Numbered from the stretch's first letter, positions 1-10,846 are shown. The stretch: 64,000 nucleotides of DNA from an uncultured Kushneria sp. (GCF_947497025.1 NZ_CANMFC010000005.1:248001-312000); one strand, 5' to 3'. Notes: generated by a model from the sequence alone, not told the origin. Numbers and translations are program-made.

Positions 1-281
1 TGCGTATTGTTGAGGGCCCCCTTCGCCATCTCGCAGGAGAGCACCTCGCTGGTCAGCGAGTGCTTTTCAAAGATCTCTTCATCAATATCGAGATAGCGCT
101 GCTTGGCCTCGGGAGAGTAGACCACCAGCCCGCTGTCGATGAACTGCCCCGAGCCGGGAACTCCTGCCAGTTCCGAGACGATCAGCCCGGCCGTACAGGA
201 CTCCGCTGTGGTCAGAATCTGTTGTTGCTGATCCAGATAATCGATCAGCGCCTCGATCATGCTGTCCTTTTCATCGGCCAT
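1..281 (-). CDS. CinA-family nicotinamide-nucleotide amidase (PncC-like), 5' part only
   Basis: The first 93 codons are present; the gene runs off the left edge. The family deamidates nicotinamide mononucleotide to nicotinate mononucleotide in pyridine-nucleotide recycling. The family signature TAESCTAGLI is visible at about residues 24-33, followed by a segment of the type GSGQFIDSGLVVYS, which places this in the CinA C-terminal domain. The N-terminal molybdopterin-binding half of full-length CinA is absent, so this is a stand-alone amidase, normally about 160-165 residues. The ATG at 281 is preceded by a strong AGGAGG six bases upstream, which fixes the start. In many gammaproteobacteria this gene sits next to recA, but the neighbour lies outside the window. 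Confidence 0.85.
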   Translation of the reverse strand, partial: MADEKDSMIEALIDYLDQQQQILTTAESCTAGLIVSELAGVPGSGQFIDSGLVVYSPEAKQRYLDIDEEIFEKHSLTSEVLSCEMAKGALNNT

Positions 282-559
282 GTGTTTCCTCCTGAATCAC
301 GGTAAGGGAATTCAGTATCGAGGATAGGCCTTCATGTCTGATGAATATTTAACCGAGGACATAAAGCGTGCATTTCAGGTGTAACGTCAGGAAAACAAGT
401 GTACTGACTGGGTATCCCGGCACGCCGATAGCGTGGTTTGAATACATTTATAGATATAAATCAACCATTTTTCCCCTACGGTAACCCTTTGCAGTGCCAG
501 GCTTGAGGGGTGATCGAGGGCAGTCGCCCTTCAAATGTTAACGTGCAGGAGGCACTTTC

Positions 560-841
560 ATGACGATCGAGCAGGGACGTGAGGTATATGACGCCCAGGG
601 CCAGTTACTGGGCAGGGTCGATGCCGAAGAGGGCGACCATCTCAAGCTGGTCGATGAGCACGGCAAGCACTTCTGGGTGCCCGTTGCGCTTGTCAATGAC
701 AGTGATGGGCTGCGCGTGGATCGGAAGGCGGAAATCCTGAATACCGACCCCGCCATCGACAGTGACATCGGTCATGTGGATGAAGCGGTGGAGGAGAGCT
801 TTCCCGCCAGTGACCCGCCGAGCTTTACCCCCGAGCGTTAA
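560..841 (+). CDS. Small acidic PRC-barrel/DUF2171-like protein
   Basis: A 93-residue acidic protein with no signal peptide or membrane segment. The N-terminal half (about residues 5-55) alternates short beta-strands with glycines (GQLLGRVDAEEGDHLKLV), like PRC-barrel or DUF2171 proteins. The last 20 residues carry an EESFPASDPPS tail that I recognise as a recurrent C-terminal motif of small bacterial proteins of unknown function. The ATG is preceded by GGAGG (547-553 region). It stands alone: a divergent CinA gene lies upstream across an AT-rich 278-base gap, and a strong hairpin terminator follows. Function is unknown; a stress-related role is only a guess. Confidence 0.6.
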   Translation: MTIEQGREVYDAQGQLLGRVDAEEGDHLKLVDEHGKHFWVPVALVNDSDGLRVDRKAEILNTDPAIDSDIGHVDEAVEESFPASDPPSFTPER

Positions 842-847
842 GGACAG

Positions 848-873
848 GGCCCCGCCGTATGGCGGGGCCTTTT
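848..873 (+). terminator. Rho-independent terminator after the 93-residue gene
   Basis: Perfect 9-bp GC stem (GGCCCCGCC / GGCGGGGCC) with a GTAT loop followed by TTTT, seven bases after the stop codon. Confidence 0.88.
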
Positions 874-971
874 AATGTCATACCAGTGAAACCGAGCATG
901 GTATTGAGCGGTCAATCACTGCGAAAGGCAGCGCAGGATCACACCCTGAATATCCTGTCGTAGCATCAACG

Positions 972-3880
972 TTATGACAGCGACATTTCGGTGCCCACCA
1001 GATGCACCCGCCCGCGGCCGGCATGCTTGGCACTGTAAAGAGCCTGGTCGGCCAGTTCGATCAATGTACTCATGTCACGGCCCTGACGCGGGGCATCGAT
1101 CAGCCCTGCCGAGAACGTAAGATGACCGATCCGCTCATCACCGACCTGCATGGACCACTGACCGAACTGCTCAAGCACTTCGTCAAGGCGCATCATGGCG
1201 ATGCTGGCGGAGGCGCCCGGCAGGACCACAATGAACTCCTCGCCGCCGTAGCGACATGAGATGTCGGTGGCCCGCAGCCGCTGGGTCAGAATTTCGCCCA
1301 GCGCGACCAGCACCTGGTCACCGGCATCATGGCCCCAGGTATCGTTGAGCCGCTTGAAATGGTCCAGATCCAGCAGGGCGAGCGACACCGGGGACTCGGC
1401 GCTGGCGTTGCCAAGCAGGTCGGGCAGCGTCTCATTGAGATAGCGCCGGTTGTACAGCCCGGTTAGCGCATCACGATAGGCGTGGTCGGTCAGCTGACTG
1501 CGCATGCGTAGATTGATGATGGTCAGCGTCAGAATTCGGGCCGTCTCATCGGTCATGCGCTCGAGGCGGTGACGGTCCTCGTCGTCCAGCGGCTCCGCCT
1601 GCAGGGTCATGCGCCCGAGGGCACCGGTCGATGTTGTCAGACGCTGGCGGTATTCAAAGATCGGTTGCTCGGTCAGCGTGCTGCCCCAGGTGAGACAGTG
1701 TGCCTGGTCCAGCTCTTCAATGCGCAGGGCCAGTTCGCCGCGAGTATCAGGAAAACACTTCGGAAGGTATTCCTCCAGCAGTGGGATGACCCCGGTAATG
1801 TCGTTGAGTTCGAAAAGTCGCGTGCTCAGTTGATTGAGATGCTGGCGATACAGGCCATCGCGGGACAGACGCTGATTCAGCAGCGCCATGCCCTGTTCGG
1901 CCTCCTTGCGCGCCGTGATGTCATGCACCATCTCGTAAATCAGCGTTTCCCCGCCAATCACGACGGAGGCCACAAACACTTCCACATCGCGTATGGCGCC
2001 ATTGGCCATGCGACGGCGGGTCTCGAAATGCCCCTCCTGTTGCGCCAGTGTCTGCCGGGCACGCTGTTGACGGGTTTCCAGAGGCGCCAGTGAAACGTCT
2101 TTTATGGACATCATCTTGAGAGTTTCCAGCGAATACCCGTAATAGTCGCTGGCGGCCGTATTGGCATCGACGATGGCGCCATTTTCAGGATTAATGAGCA
2201 GTTTGATGGCATTGCCGCTTTCAAAGGTACTGCGATAGAGCCCGGCATTTTCAATCAGTAGCTCGGTCGTTTGCTTGCGGGCGCTGATGTCCTCAATCAG
2301 CAGAAGATAGAGATTTTCCTCCGGCAGCGGCGCAATGACCCATTCGGTCCACAGGGGCTGTGCGGCTCGACCATGGCCATAAAGGCTCATGCGAAGTTCG
2401 CGGTGCCAGGTCGATTCGCGACGTTGTGTGGTGACCTGTTGTTGCCATTTTTGCCAGTGCTCAAGAGCGTCCGTGCGCGCCTCGTCACTCACCCATTGCC
2501 AGATATTTTCCTGGCCGGCGACAATCTCGTGCGGCGCCAGCAGCTGCTCCAGCATGGGGTTATGTTGATGGACAACGCCCTGGGCATCGATCACCAGCAT
2601 GCCGTTAGGCGTGGTATCAAACAGGGTCTGCAGGCGCTGGCGGGTATTGGCCAGGCGCTGCTCCTGCTCGCGACGTGCCTGAATATCAGTGAATGTCCCT
2701 ACAACCCGGGTAGGGCGCTGGTGTTCATCAGAGGCCATGATCTGACCATTGGCCAGCACCCAGCGCCACTGGTTGCGCGCATCAAGAATGCGATATTCAC
2801 AGTGCCAGTGTGCGCTATTGCCCGCCACGTGCTCGTCAAAGCTTGTGATGACATGTTCGCGATCTTCCGGATGAAACAGGCGCTCGCGCCAGAGCTCGCC
2901 ACTGCGTGGTAGCGCGCCATTGCGATAGCCCAGCATCTGATGAAACTGGGCAGAAGCAAAAATTTCATCGGTTTCGAGATTCATGTCCCATACGCCCGTG
3001 CCGGAGCCGGTCAGGGCCAGATTCCAGCGCTGCTCCTGCTCGGCCAGACGAGCCCGAGTCTCGTTCAGGGCCTGCCAGGGATAGCGCAAGTGACTTAAAA
3101 AGAGAGCGCGAAAGATCAGAACATAGGAAACGGCCTTGTAGACATGTCCCAGAATGTTGAATTCGTCATTGGCCGATCCGTAGAGCGTAAAGCAGATCTC
3201 GGCCAGTGCCGTGACCCACGCCGCCAGTGTGAGCATTTCCCGGTCACGTCGCTGACGCAGACGCGAGGAGCGCAGCAGGATGATGCCGGCGAGTACGCTC
3301 ATGCCGGCCAGTCCCCATTCAAGCGTGATCTTGAGAAGCGTTAGCCCCTGCCCCGGGATATAAAGTGCCGGCAGACGCTGTGGATAGCCAAAAACGGCCA
3401 TCAGGACCACGAGGCCCGCTGCAAGAAAGGGTATCAATACCAGACGCGGAAATCGGGCAGGCTGATCCGACAGATGGGAAAGCGACAGCAGCAGCAGGGC
3501 GCTGATGGCGCACAGGCGTGCCACCAGCCAAAAATAGATCGACTTGTTTAGTGTGTTGGGGGAGAAAACTCGGCCATGCCGGGCATGGAAAGCAGATGCA
3601 GGGCGTCCATCGCCGCGGAAAGCGCCAGCAGACTGCCGACACACAGATACTGGGAGGACAGCGTTCGATAGCTGTTGAAAATGGCCAGCGCAGATAAAAC
3701 GGCTACGACCACACAGGTCAGCTCAACAAGGGAGTGAAATCCCAGATAGCTCTGCAACAGGCCAGACACCTGCTGACCCGGCAGCAGGGCAAGCACCACC
3801 ATGAGTCCCAGCAGGACCCAGAAGAGGCTACCCAGTGGGCCGGTCAGCAGGTGTTTGAGAGCTGTCTTGAGCGTTGCCAT
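972..3880 (-). pseudogene. Membrane diguanylate cyclase (MASE3-PAS-PAS-PAS-GGDEF), frameshifted in MASE3
   Basis: Two overlapping frames make one protein. The first (3880 down to 3548) gives the start of a seven-helix MASE3 sensor, ending at GMAEFSPP. The second frame (3644 down to 972) continues MASE3 from about 3565 (SPNTLNKSIYFWLVARL), then three PAS domains, a linker and a C-terminal GGDEF domain. Adding one base to the C5 tract (plus strand GGGGG, 3558-3562) joins the frames. The GGDEF domain looks active: the signature is GGEEF, and an RATD inhibitory-site motif lies five residues before it. If intact it would make cyclic di-GMP from GTP at the inner membrane, with MASE3 and PAS as sensors. 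The break could be a true mutation or a base-call error in the homopolymer. Confidence 0.82.
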
Positions 3881-3969
3881 TCTACCGTCCGGCGTTGAGA
3901 AGCGCAGGTCTGCATATTAGGGCAATGCGGGCAGAACGTTAACGTTTGAAAATCGCGCTTTCCTGGGGT

Positions 3970-5325
3970 CTATTCATCATAAGGGAAGCTTTTATCGGCC
4001 CACTGTCGCTGTCGTCTTGCCAGATAAAGAATGCCAAGTCCCAGTGAGCGCACCAGCGTAAAGGCGGTAAAGGCCAGCCAGAGTCCGTGATTACCCAGCG
4101 GCTGGGTCAGCCACCACACCGGAAGATAAACCAGCAGGGCCACAATGATCGTGTCCCGCATGGCACGGGTATCCGTGGTGCCGATAAACACCCCATCCAG
4201 CAGATAGCTCCATACCGCAATCAGGGGCATGACGACCAGCCACGGTAGATAGTCGCCGGCCAGCTGGCGAATGGCGTCTATATCGGTCAGGCGCGCAATC
4301 AACCACGGGCCTGCCAGCGCAAAGGTCAGCGCTGCCAGTACCGCCGTCAGCAGTGAGAACACTGCACAGGCGCGCACCGAACGCGCAAACTCGTGCCAGT
4401 CGCGTCTGCCGGCTGCCTTGCCGGTCAGCGCTTCGGCGGCGTTGGCAAAACCATCCAGGCCGTAGGAGATCATCATGACCAGCTGCATCAAAATGGCATT
4501 GGCGGCCAGCGTCTGATCGCCCAGCTGTGCGCCCTGGGAGGTAAAAAAGGCCATGGCAAAGAGCAGGCACAGGGTACGTACAAACAGGTGACGATTGACG
4601 CGAAAGAGCTCGCCATAGGCGGATATACGCTTGAGCGGAGCCATATCAAACCGGCCCCCAAGCGTTGTCAGTTCGCGTCGTATCAGCCAGAGTCCGAAGA
4701 TCAGTGCCGTATAATCGCCAATCAGCGAAGCGGTGGCCACGCCCTTGACGTTCATGTCGAACCCGACGACCAGCACGATATCCAGCACGATGTTGACGCT
4801 GTTGGTGATCAGCATCAAAAACAGGGTCACGCGGGCGTTCTGACGTCCCAGAAACCAGCCGATGATGGCGTAATTCATCAATACCGCAGGCGCCGAGAGA
4901 ATGCGGACATGGGCGTAATCAGCAGACAGCTGTGCCGTGGCCTCGCTGTCAGGCTGCAAAAGCCACAGACCGAAATTGATCAACGGCGCGGACAGCGCCA
5001 TCAGGGCAAGCCCGATGACCGCGGCAATCAGCAGGGACTGCCCGAGCAGATTGCGAACGGTCTGATCCTCGCCACGCCCGACGGCCTGAGAGGTCAGGCC
5101 GGTCGTGCCCATGCGCAGAAAGCCAAACCCCCAGAACAGAAAACTGAACAGCGTACTGCCAAGGGTCACAGCGGCCAGATAGCGCGCGTGGGGCAGGTGC
5201 CCGATCACGGCCGTATCCACCAGTCCCAGCAGCGGTACGCTGGCGTTGGAGATGATAATGGGCCAGGAGAGTCGCCAGACGTCGCGAAGACGCTGTGGAA
5301 AATCTGGAGAGTGCGAAAGGGACAT
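3970..5325 (-). CDS. dinF: MATE-family multidrug/cation antiporter, DinF-like
   Basis: Inner-membrane protein of 451 residues with about twelve hydrophobic helices, the size of the DinF branch of the MATE family, which exports drugs and oxidants in exchange for Na+ or H+. The family pattern WPIIISNASVPLLGLVDTAV is at the N-terminus, with an ancient internal repeat typical of MATE. I start at ATG 5325 (MSLSHSPDF); a GTG at 5367 would add 14 residues (CGKLFEHKP...) unlike the family. There is no LexA gene beside it, so DNA-damage control cannot be claimed. It is divergent from the outer-membrane protein at 5615 across a gap with palindromes. Confidence 0.85.
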   Translation of the reverse strand: MSLSHSPDFPQRLRDVWRLSWPIIISNASVPLLGLVDTAVIGHLPHARYLAAVTLGSTLFSFLFWGFGFLRMGTTGLTSQAVGRGEDQTVRNLLGQSLLIAAVIGLALMALSAPLINFGLWLLQPDSEATAQLSADYAHVRILSAPAVLMNYAIIGWFLGRQNARVTLFLMLITNSVNIVLDIVLVVGFDMNVKGVATASLIGDYTALIFGLWLIRRELTTLGGRFDMAPLKRISAYGELFRVNRHLFVRTLCLLFAMAFFTSQGAQLGDQTLAANAILMQLVMMISYGLDGFANAAEALTGKAAGRRDWHEFARSVRACAVFSLLTAVLAALTFALAGPWLIARLTDIDAIRQLAGDYLPWLVVMPLIAVWSYLLDGVFIGTTDTRAMRDTIIVALLVYLPVWWLTQPLGNHGLWLAFTAFTLVRSLGLGILYLARRQRQWADKSFPYDE

Positions 5326-5450
5326 AAGGTTACCGGCTGGTTTGTGCTCGAAGAGCTTGCCACACACGGGTCATGGCGTCAGTAAACCGGCAGAATCAGG
5401 GAAAATGACGTTGATCCTTTAAAGCATGGAGATATTTGCCTAAGGTAACC

Positions 5451-5478
5451 CCTGTTTCAGAACAGGGTTTTAAAACCC
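5451..5478. promoter_or_regulatory. Overlapping palindromes in the MATE / outer-membrane-protein intergenic region
   Basis: CCTGTT-TCAG-AACAGG (5451-5466) overlaps the perfect 14-bp palindrome GGGTTTTAAAACCC (5465-5478). The pair lies between two divergent genes, 126 bases from one start codon and 137 from the other, so it could be an operator or a short hairpin. No protein is known to bind it. Confidence 0.35.
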
Positions 5479-5614
5479 GGCGACGGTATGACTGGCAGGG
5501 AAAGCATGTGCCCCGGCCAGGGGCATACGAGCCTTTCATCATAATAATCTCGACCCGGCAGGACGGCGCAGGATGGCGGCCGAGCCGCCCAGGGATCGAC
5601 ATTCGGGAAATCAC

Positions 5615-7027
5615 ATGAATTTTCGACGATATATGCCGCTTCATCGCGATGCGGCCACGCTCGCCATGGTACTGGCGGGTACGGTCATGGGGACTTCCAC
5701 TGCCCATGCCCAGGCGGTGACCGATCTGGATTACATTGACCCTGGTATTCAACAGCCCACGGCAAGACATGAGCTTTTCAACGATCGTGATAATGGCATT
5801 CGTCTCAGCGGCGGGCTGAGCTTTTACGGCTACGGCGCTACGACCCGTAACCTCAATTTCGGGTCTTCCAGAGGGATTGATGGCGCAACGCCGACCGGCA
5901 AGCACCCCGCCTGGTGGGAGCTGTCGGCCACTCCGACACTGCGCGGCGAGATCGATACCGGTCAAAGTGTAATCTTCGCCGGCGTTGTGGGGGTCGGCAG
6001 CATGACGCGCGGCAACGCCTACGGTGATGCTTCCGGGGCCACACCCGACCACCCGGAGCATACACGCCTCGATCAGGCCTATATCGGCTGGCGAAGCGGG
6101 TCGCTGCTAAACGATTCGCTGGGCGAGGACGCCCTGACCTTCTCGTTCGGTCGACAGCAGTTCATGTTCGGTGAAGGGTTTCTGGTCGGTGACGGTTATA
6201 CCGATACCGGCAAATACGGCGGCTACTGGAATGGCCCGAGTCAGGGCTTCAAAAACGCGGCCATTGCCTCGATCGACAGCCACGGCTGGCACGGCGATTT
6301 GTTCCATCTGGAGCAGGATCAGTACGTGCAGGGCGGGCCTGATGAGGAGACTTCGGCCAACGGTATCAACGCTGAATATACCTTTACCGATCGCGCCAAG
6401 GTCGGAGGCGCCTGGCTTCGCACCTACGACAGCGATATTGCCGGGCGTGACGGCATGGATGTCTGGAACATGCGACTCAAGGGCAGGCCGCTGGCAGAGG
6501 TACCGGGCCTTGCACTGGGCGGACAGTACGTTAGCCAGAAAAATCGGGATGCCGATATCGATGACGATGGCTGGTACGTCCAGGCCACCTATACCTTTCA
6601 GGATGCACCCTGGTCGCCTGAAATTGCCTATCGTCATGCCCGGTTCAGCGAAAACTACGACACCCTGTTCTACGAGTTTGCCGGTGGATGGGGCAACTGG
6701 TTCATGGGAGAAATCACCGGCGAATACATGCTGTTTAACGCCAACATGAAAATCGACATGTTGCGGGCGTCGGTCTCGCCGCGTGATGATCTGGAAACCG
6801 GCATCATCGGCTATCGCTTCCGTCTGGATGATCCGCAGTCCGTTGGCGCCAGTGACGCCGACTTTGCAAAGGAGATCAACCTCTATGCCGACTGGAACAT
6901 CAGTAAGCAGGTGACCCTGTCCGGCGTCTATGCGGTGGCCTTCCCCGACGAGGGTGCACGCTCTCGCTTCGGCGGGAACGACAATACGTCACAGCTTTTT
7001 GAGCTGTTTGCCACCTATACCTTTTGA
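5615..7027 (+). CDS. Outer-membrane beta-barrel protein (porin or alginate-export-like)
   Basis: 470 residues from ATG 5615. A signal peptide with a hydrophobic core (LAMVLAGTVMGTS) ends in AHAQA. The mature part shows alternating aromatic beta-strands (GLSFYGYG, LRGEIDTG, GRQQFMFGEGFLVGDG) and ends in FELFATYTF, the terminal aromatic signature recognised by the BAM machinery. The middle segment with GRQQF followed by a tyrosine- and glycine-rich loop resembles large porins and alginate-export-type barrels, but I cannot name the substrate. A longer frame to 5573 exists but its added residues are not signal-like. The gene is monocistronic, closed by the bidirectional terminator at 7072. Confidence 0.7.
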   Translation: MNFRRYMPLHRDAATLAMVLAGTVMGTSTAHAQAVTDLDYIDPGIQQPTARHELFNDRDNGIRLSGGLSFYGYGATTRNLNFGSSRGIDGATPTGKHPAWWELSATPTLRGEIDTGQSVIFAGVVGVGSMTRGNAYGDASGATPDHPEHTRLDQAYIGWRSGSLLNDSLGEDALTFSFGRQQFMFGEGFLVGDGYTDTGKYGGYWNGPSQGFKNAAIASIDSHGWHGDLFHLEQDQYVQGGPDEETSANGINAEYTFTDRAKVGGAWLRTYDSDIAGRDGMDVWNMRLKGRPLAEVPGLALGGQYVSQKNRDADIDDDGWYVQATYTFQDAPWSPEIAYRHARFSENYDTLFYEFAGGWGNWFMGEITGEYMLFNANMKIDMLRASVSPRDDLETGIIGYRFRLDDPQSVGASDADFAKEINLYADWNISKQVTLSGVYAVAFPDEGARSRFGGNDNTSQLFELFATYTF

Positions 7028-7071
7028 TCGAAAGGCACTGCCTCGACGTTCCAGTCGACAAAAGGGGGCGA

Positions 7072-7101
7072 AAAAAGGGGCGGCCCATGGGCCGCCCTTT
7101 T
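7072..7101. terminator. Bidirectional terminator
   Basis: GGGCGGCCC-AT-GGGCCGCCC (7078-7097) flanked by AAAAAA on the left and TTTT on the right. It serves the outer-membrane protein gene and, on the other strand, the ferredoxin gene. Confidence 0.88.
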
Positions 7102-7127
7102 CCTGGCTTGTTGCCGGCCTGTGTGGC

Positions 7128-7977
<850 letters not shown>

Positions 7978-8111
7978 TCACGCCAGAGGTATCCCTTGAT
8001 GATACGCTCCCGTACAGTCTGGCCGCTCTTGCATGCCGGGGCCGGGAGACTACTGTAAAGCGTCATGGTCGACAACTGCACCTGCCGGACCGGCACAAGG
8101 ATCGGTCCGAT

Positions 8112-10007
8112 TCAATGGTCCAGCGTGCCGAAAGGATTGTCGACCTCAAGCGATACCGGCTTGTGGTAGCCGGGAATGTAGATATCCCGGGCGCCGACTT
8201 CGAGTTCGGGACCTTCGAGTACGCCCTCACCAAAGCGATAGATCGGTGAGAATTCACCCTTTTGCGACTGCGCCTCGAATTGAGCCTGACGTTCCTGCAC
8301 TTTCTCGCGGCGTCGGCGCCACTGCGTCATGGCCGCTTCACCGTGGCGCTGAGTCAAAAGCCTTTCGGTGACCTCCGGCGACAGCAGCGGGGCGGTGGCA
8401 TTGTTGCCGCCAAACCCCTTGGCATTGATGAAGCTGACATCGGCGCGAAACTCACGATGCTCGCGGAAAAGATCCAGCCGCTCACCATGGACGTCATCGG
8501 CCACGGCATCGAGGGTGAAGATGCCCGGCAGCAGGCCGGTCTGGAAGCTGCCCAGCGCACTCATCAGCTGATCGCCGGCCGCGCTGCCCTGAGAATGCCC
8601 CAGATAGGCCTTGATGGCGGCGACCGGCCAGTGCTCGATGCCGTTGGCACGGGCCACGCTGTCGAGCACATGGGATTCGGTAATGCGATTTTTGGGGGTG
8701 CTGGTGCCATGGGAATGAATATAGCTGCGCTCGCGCACGGCCTTCTCGCCCAGAATATTGCTCGCCAGCGCCACGCTCTTGCCAAGCGTGATGTAGTTGC
8801 CGATGCCGGGCGCCGAAATGGAGCGCTTGTAGCCGTCGGCATTGATGAAGACTTCTGGTACAGCGCCCAGAATATCGGCGCCCAGCTCGAGTGCCAGACT
8901 GTCATCCATGAGCATGACAAACTGGGCAGACTCGGCAATGGTGAAACCACAGTTGCGTGCAAACGGACGACAGACGCGCTGATAATCCTCGTCGGTCAGA
9001 AGCTCGAGCGCATCAAGCGCCTTGACACTGGCGTCATCGGCCAGAGCGCTCATGACGCGAAAACCTTCGACAATCTCCGGTGTAATGGGGGCATCTGCCG
9101 TGCCCACCATGACCAGCCGGCGCCGACCCATGCGAATGTCATCCACCCCCAGACGCAGATTGTATAAAAAGGTCGCGCAGGCGCCCTGCATGGCGCCCGT
9201 GGCACCGACGCTGCCCAGCACATAGGCATTGAGGAAATCGGCCGGCATCTGTCCGTAGCCCAGCGGCATCTGCTTGGAGGTGGCACGCTGACCGGTGACG
9301 AAGCTGTTGATCAAACCGCCCCAGCCCTGCGCGTCAAGCTGGCCGATCGAATTACCGGCATACACGGCGATCTGATCGGGATCCAGCCTTTGACTCAGGC
9401 TGTCCCACTCGAAACCGCTCTGACCCAGACAGTCGGAGGCCGCGAAGATGGTCATCGACAGGGCGCGCGGATGGTGCACGCTACGATAGAAGCTTGCCGG
9501 GTCAAAGCCGGTCGGCAGTTGACCGGCGCTCTTGACCAGCGCATCGCGGCGCTCCGGCAGCAGCACTTCAAACTCACCGGCAGGCACGGTCACGCTGACA
9601 TGGCGTTCGTCGATCTCTTCGATCTGCCAGTGCGCCGGTGGATTTTCAGGCAGCTGTCGACGGCTGAGGCTGACCGTTAATGGTGCATCAAGGGTCATGC
9701 TGGCCTGACGATTGGCCGGAATGCCGGCGTCGGCAAAGCGGTCATCCTCGATACGGCGAATCAGGGTATGACGACGCACATATGATTCATGACGTGCGGC
9801 CAGAGCAGCATCATCCAGGGGAGTACCGTGATCCTGCGGTCCGTTTGACAGGCGTTGTCCCATCAGACCGGCGAGTCCCGAGAGCGTGTACTGTCGGGTC
9901 TTTTCGGGCAGTGCATCGATCACGGTCCGGTAAAAGGACTGATGACCGGACGTTCTGCCAGCGGGATTAATACCGCCCATGCCGACGATCACCGGTAACT
10001 GTGACAA
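8112..10007 (-). CDS. fabY: Beta-ketoacyl-ACP synthase FabY
   Basis: Condensing enzyme of 631 residues from a TTG start (646 from ATG 10052). FabY of Pseudomonas aeruginosa starts fatty-acid synthesis by condensing acetyl-CoA with malonyl-ACP and replaces FabH. The thiolase-fold active site is visible: Cys in GACATFLYNL, His in SHGTSTPKNR and His in YLGHSQGSAAGD. The N-terminus LSQLPVIVGMGGINPAGR matches the FabY start; TTG 10007 has GAGGG seven bases upstream, while ATG 10052 lacks a ribosome-binding site, so I prefer TTG. The protein is longer than FabF (about 410) because of inserted segments in the first 200 residues and a C-terminal tail. Confidence 0.88.
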   Translation of the reverse strand: MSQLPVIVGMGGINPAGRTSGHQSFYRTVIDALPEKTRQYTLSGLAGLMGQRLSNGPQDHGTPLDDAALAARHESYVRRHTLIRRIEDDRFADAGIPANRQASMTLDAPLTVSLSRRQLPENPPAHWQIEEIDERHVSVTVPAGEFEVLLPERRDALVKSAGQLPTGFDPASFYRSVHHPRALSMTIFAASDCLGQSGFEWDSLSQRLDPDQIAVYAGNSIGQLDAQGWGGLINSFVTGQRATSKQMPLGYGQMPADFLNAYVLGSVGATGAMQGACATFLYNLRLGVDDIRMGRRRLVMVGTADAPITPEIVEGFRVMSALADDASVKALDALELLTDEDYQRVCRPFARNCGFTIAESAQFVMLMDDSLALELGADILGAVPEVFINADGYKRSISAPGIGNYITLGKSVALASNILGEKAVRERSYIHSHGTSTPKNRITESHVLDSVARANGIEHWPVAAIKAYLGHSQGSAAGDQLMSALGSFQTGLLPGIFTLDAVADDVHGERLDLFREHREFRADVSFINAKGFGGNNATAPLLSPEVTERLLTQRHGEAAMTQWRRRREKVQERQAQFEAQSQKGEFSPIYRFGEGVLEGPELEVGARDIYIPGYHKPVSLEVDNPFGTLDH

Positions 10008-10246
10008 GCCGAAACCCTCGTGTTGATGCCTATAAGGAAGCGATGACGCCATGGCGATCGCGTCGCTGAAAGGATGGCGATATCTCTCTACCACACGGCG
10101 TGGTGAGTCCGCCAAAACAGGGCAATCATGATAGCATCGCCCCGGACAGGACGTCATGTCGACTGGTCAACGAGTTGTCATGTCGGGATGGCAGGTTATT
10201 GGAGGTGCTGGCCGAAAAACAATGACCTGATCTGCGGGCCGTTGTT

Positions 10247-10846
10247 CTATCGGCCCGGGCGTCGATAATGGCGCCAGAGACGCACCACATATAACCCGGC
10301 GACGGCCAGCAGTACGACCATGACAACCCACATGCTGCCCGACAGGGTCGTATACTGCAAAAGCCAGTGACTGCCGCCAACCAGACAGCATGCCCACAGG
10401 GCAGATCTCAGCGTGGTGTAGAGCAGGTAGGACGCCAGCGGCATGCGGTGAAAGCCTGCCGGTATCGACACCAGTGAGCGCATGCCCGGTATCAGGCGAC
10501 CGAACAGCACCACCAGGGGGCCGTAACGCCCGAACCGTTGGCTCGAACGCTCGATATCCTTCGGAGCAAGCGCCAGCCAGTGCCCGTGGCGGGCCAGAAA
10601 GCGCATGCACTGGCGCTCATCGAGCCACCGCCCCAGCAAATAAAGCGGCAGGGTGCCCAGTACCAGCCCCAGGGTGGCGGCCACAATGGCTGGAATCAGC
10701 GTCACGTCCTCGGATGACATGATGTTGGCCAGAACGGGAAGCGTCGATTCGGCAGGCAGGGGCGGGAAGGCGTTGATGATCAGTGTCAGCAACGTAATGG
10801 CCGTATAGCCGTGCGTGTCCAGAAGCTGCTGAAGCCATGCCTGCAT
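10247..10846 (-). CDS. DedA-family inner-membrane protein
   Basis: 199 residues, about five membrane segments, with the DedA/VTT pattern FGRYGPLVVLFGRLIPGMRSLVSIPAG in the middle (key residues FxRxxPxxR..ipAG). DedA proteins are linked to undecaprenyl-phosphate or phospholipid flipping and membrane potential. The glutamate before the long loop (PAESTLPVLA) matches the conserved acidic residue of the family. It is divergent from the TrmB-like methyltransferase, and a GGGCC/GGCCC inverted repeat overlaps its stop codon. Confidence 0.85.
   Translation of the reverse strand: MQAWLQQLLDTHGYTAITLLTLIINAFPPLPAESTLPVLANIMSSEDVTLIPAIVAATLGLVLGTLPLYLLGRWLDERQCMRFLARHGHWLALAPKDIERSSQRFGRYGPLVVLFGRLIPGMRSLVSIPAGFHRMPLASYLLYTTLRSALWACCLVGGSHWLLQYTTLSGSMWVVMVVLLAVAGLYVVRLWRHYRRPGR

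Noticed and set aside
3548-3880. 110-residue membrane protein as an independent gene
   Set aside because: It is the N-terminal half of the MASE3 domain continued in the next frame.
4393-5385. 330-codon frame antisense to the MATE gene
   Set aside because: Composition is glutamine- and histidine-rich shadow sequence; the opposite strand codes a clear MATE protein.
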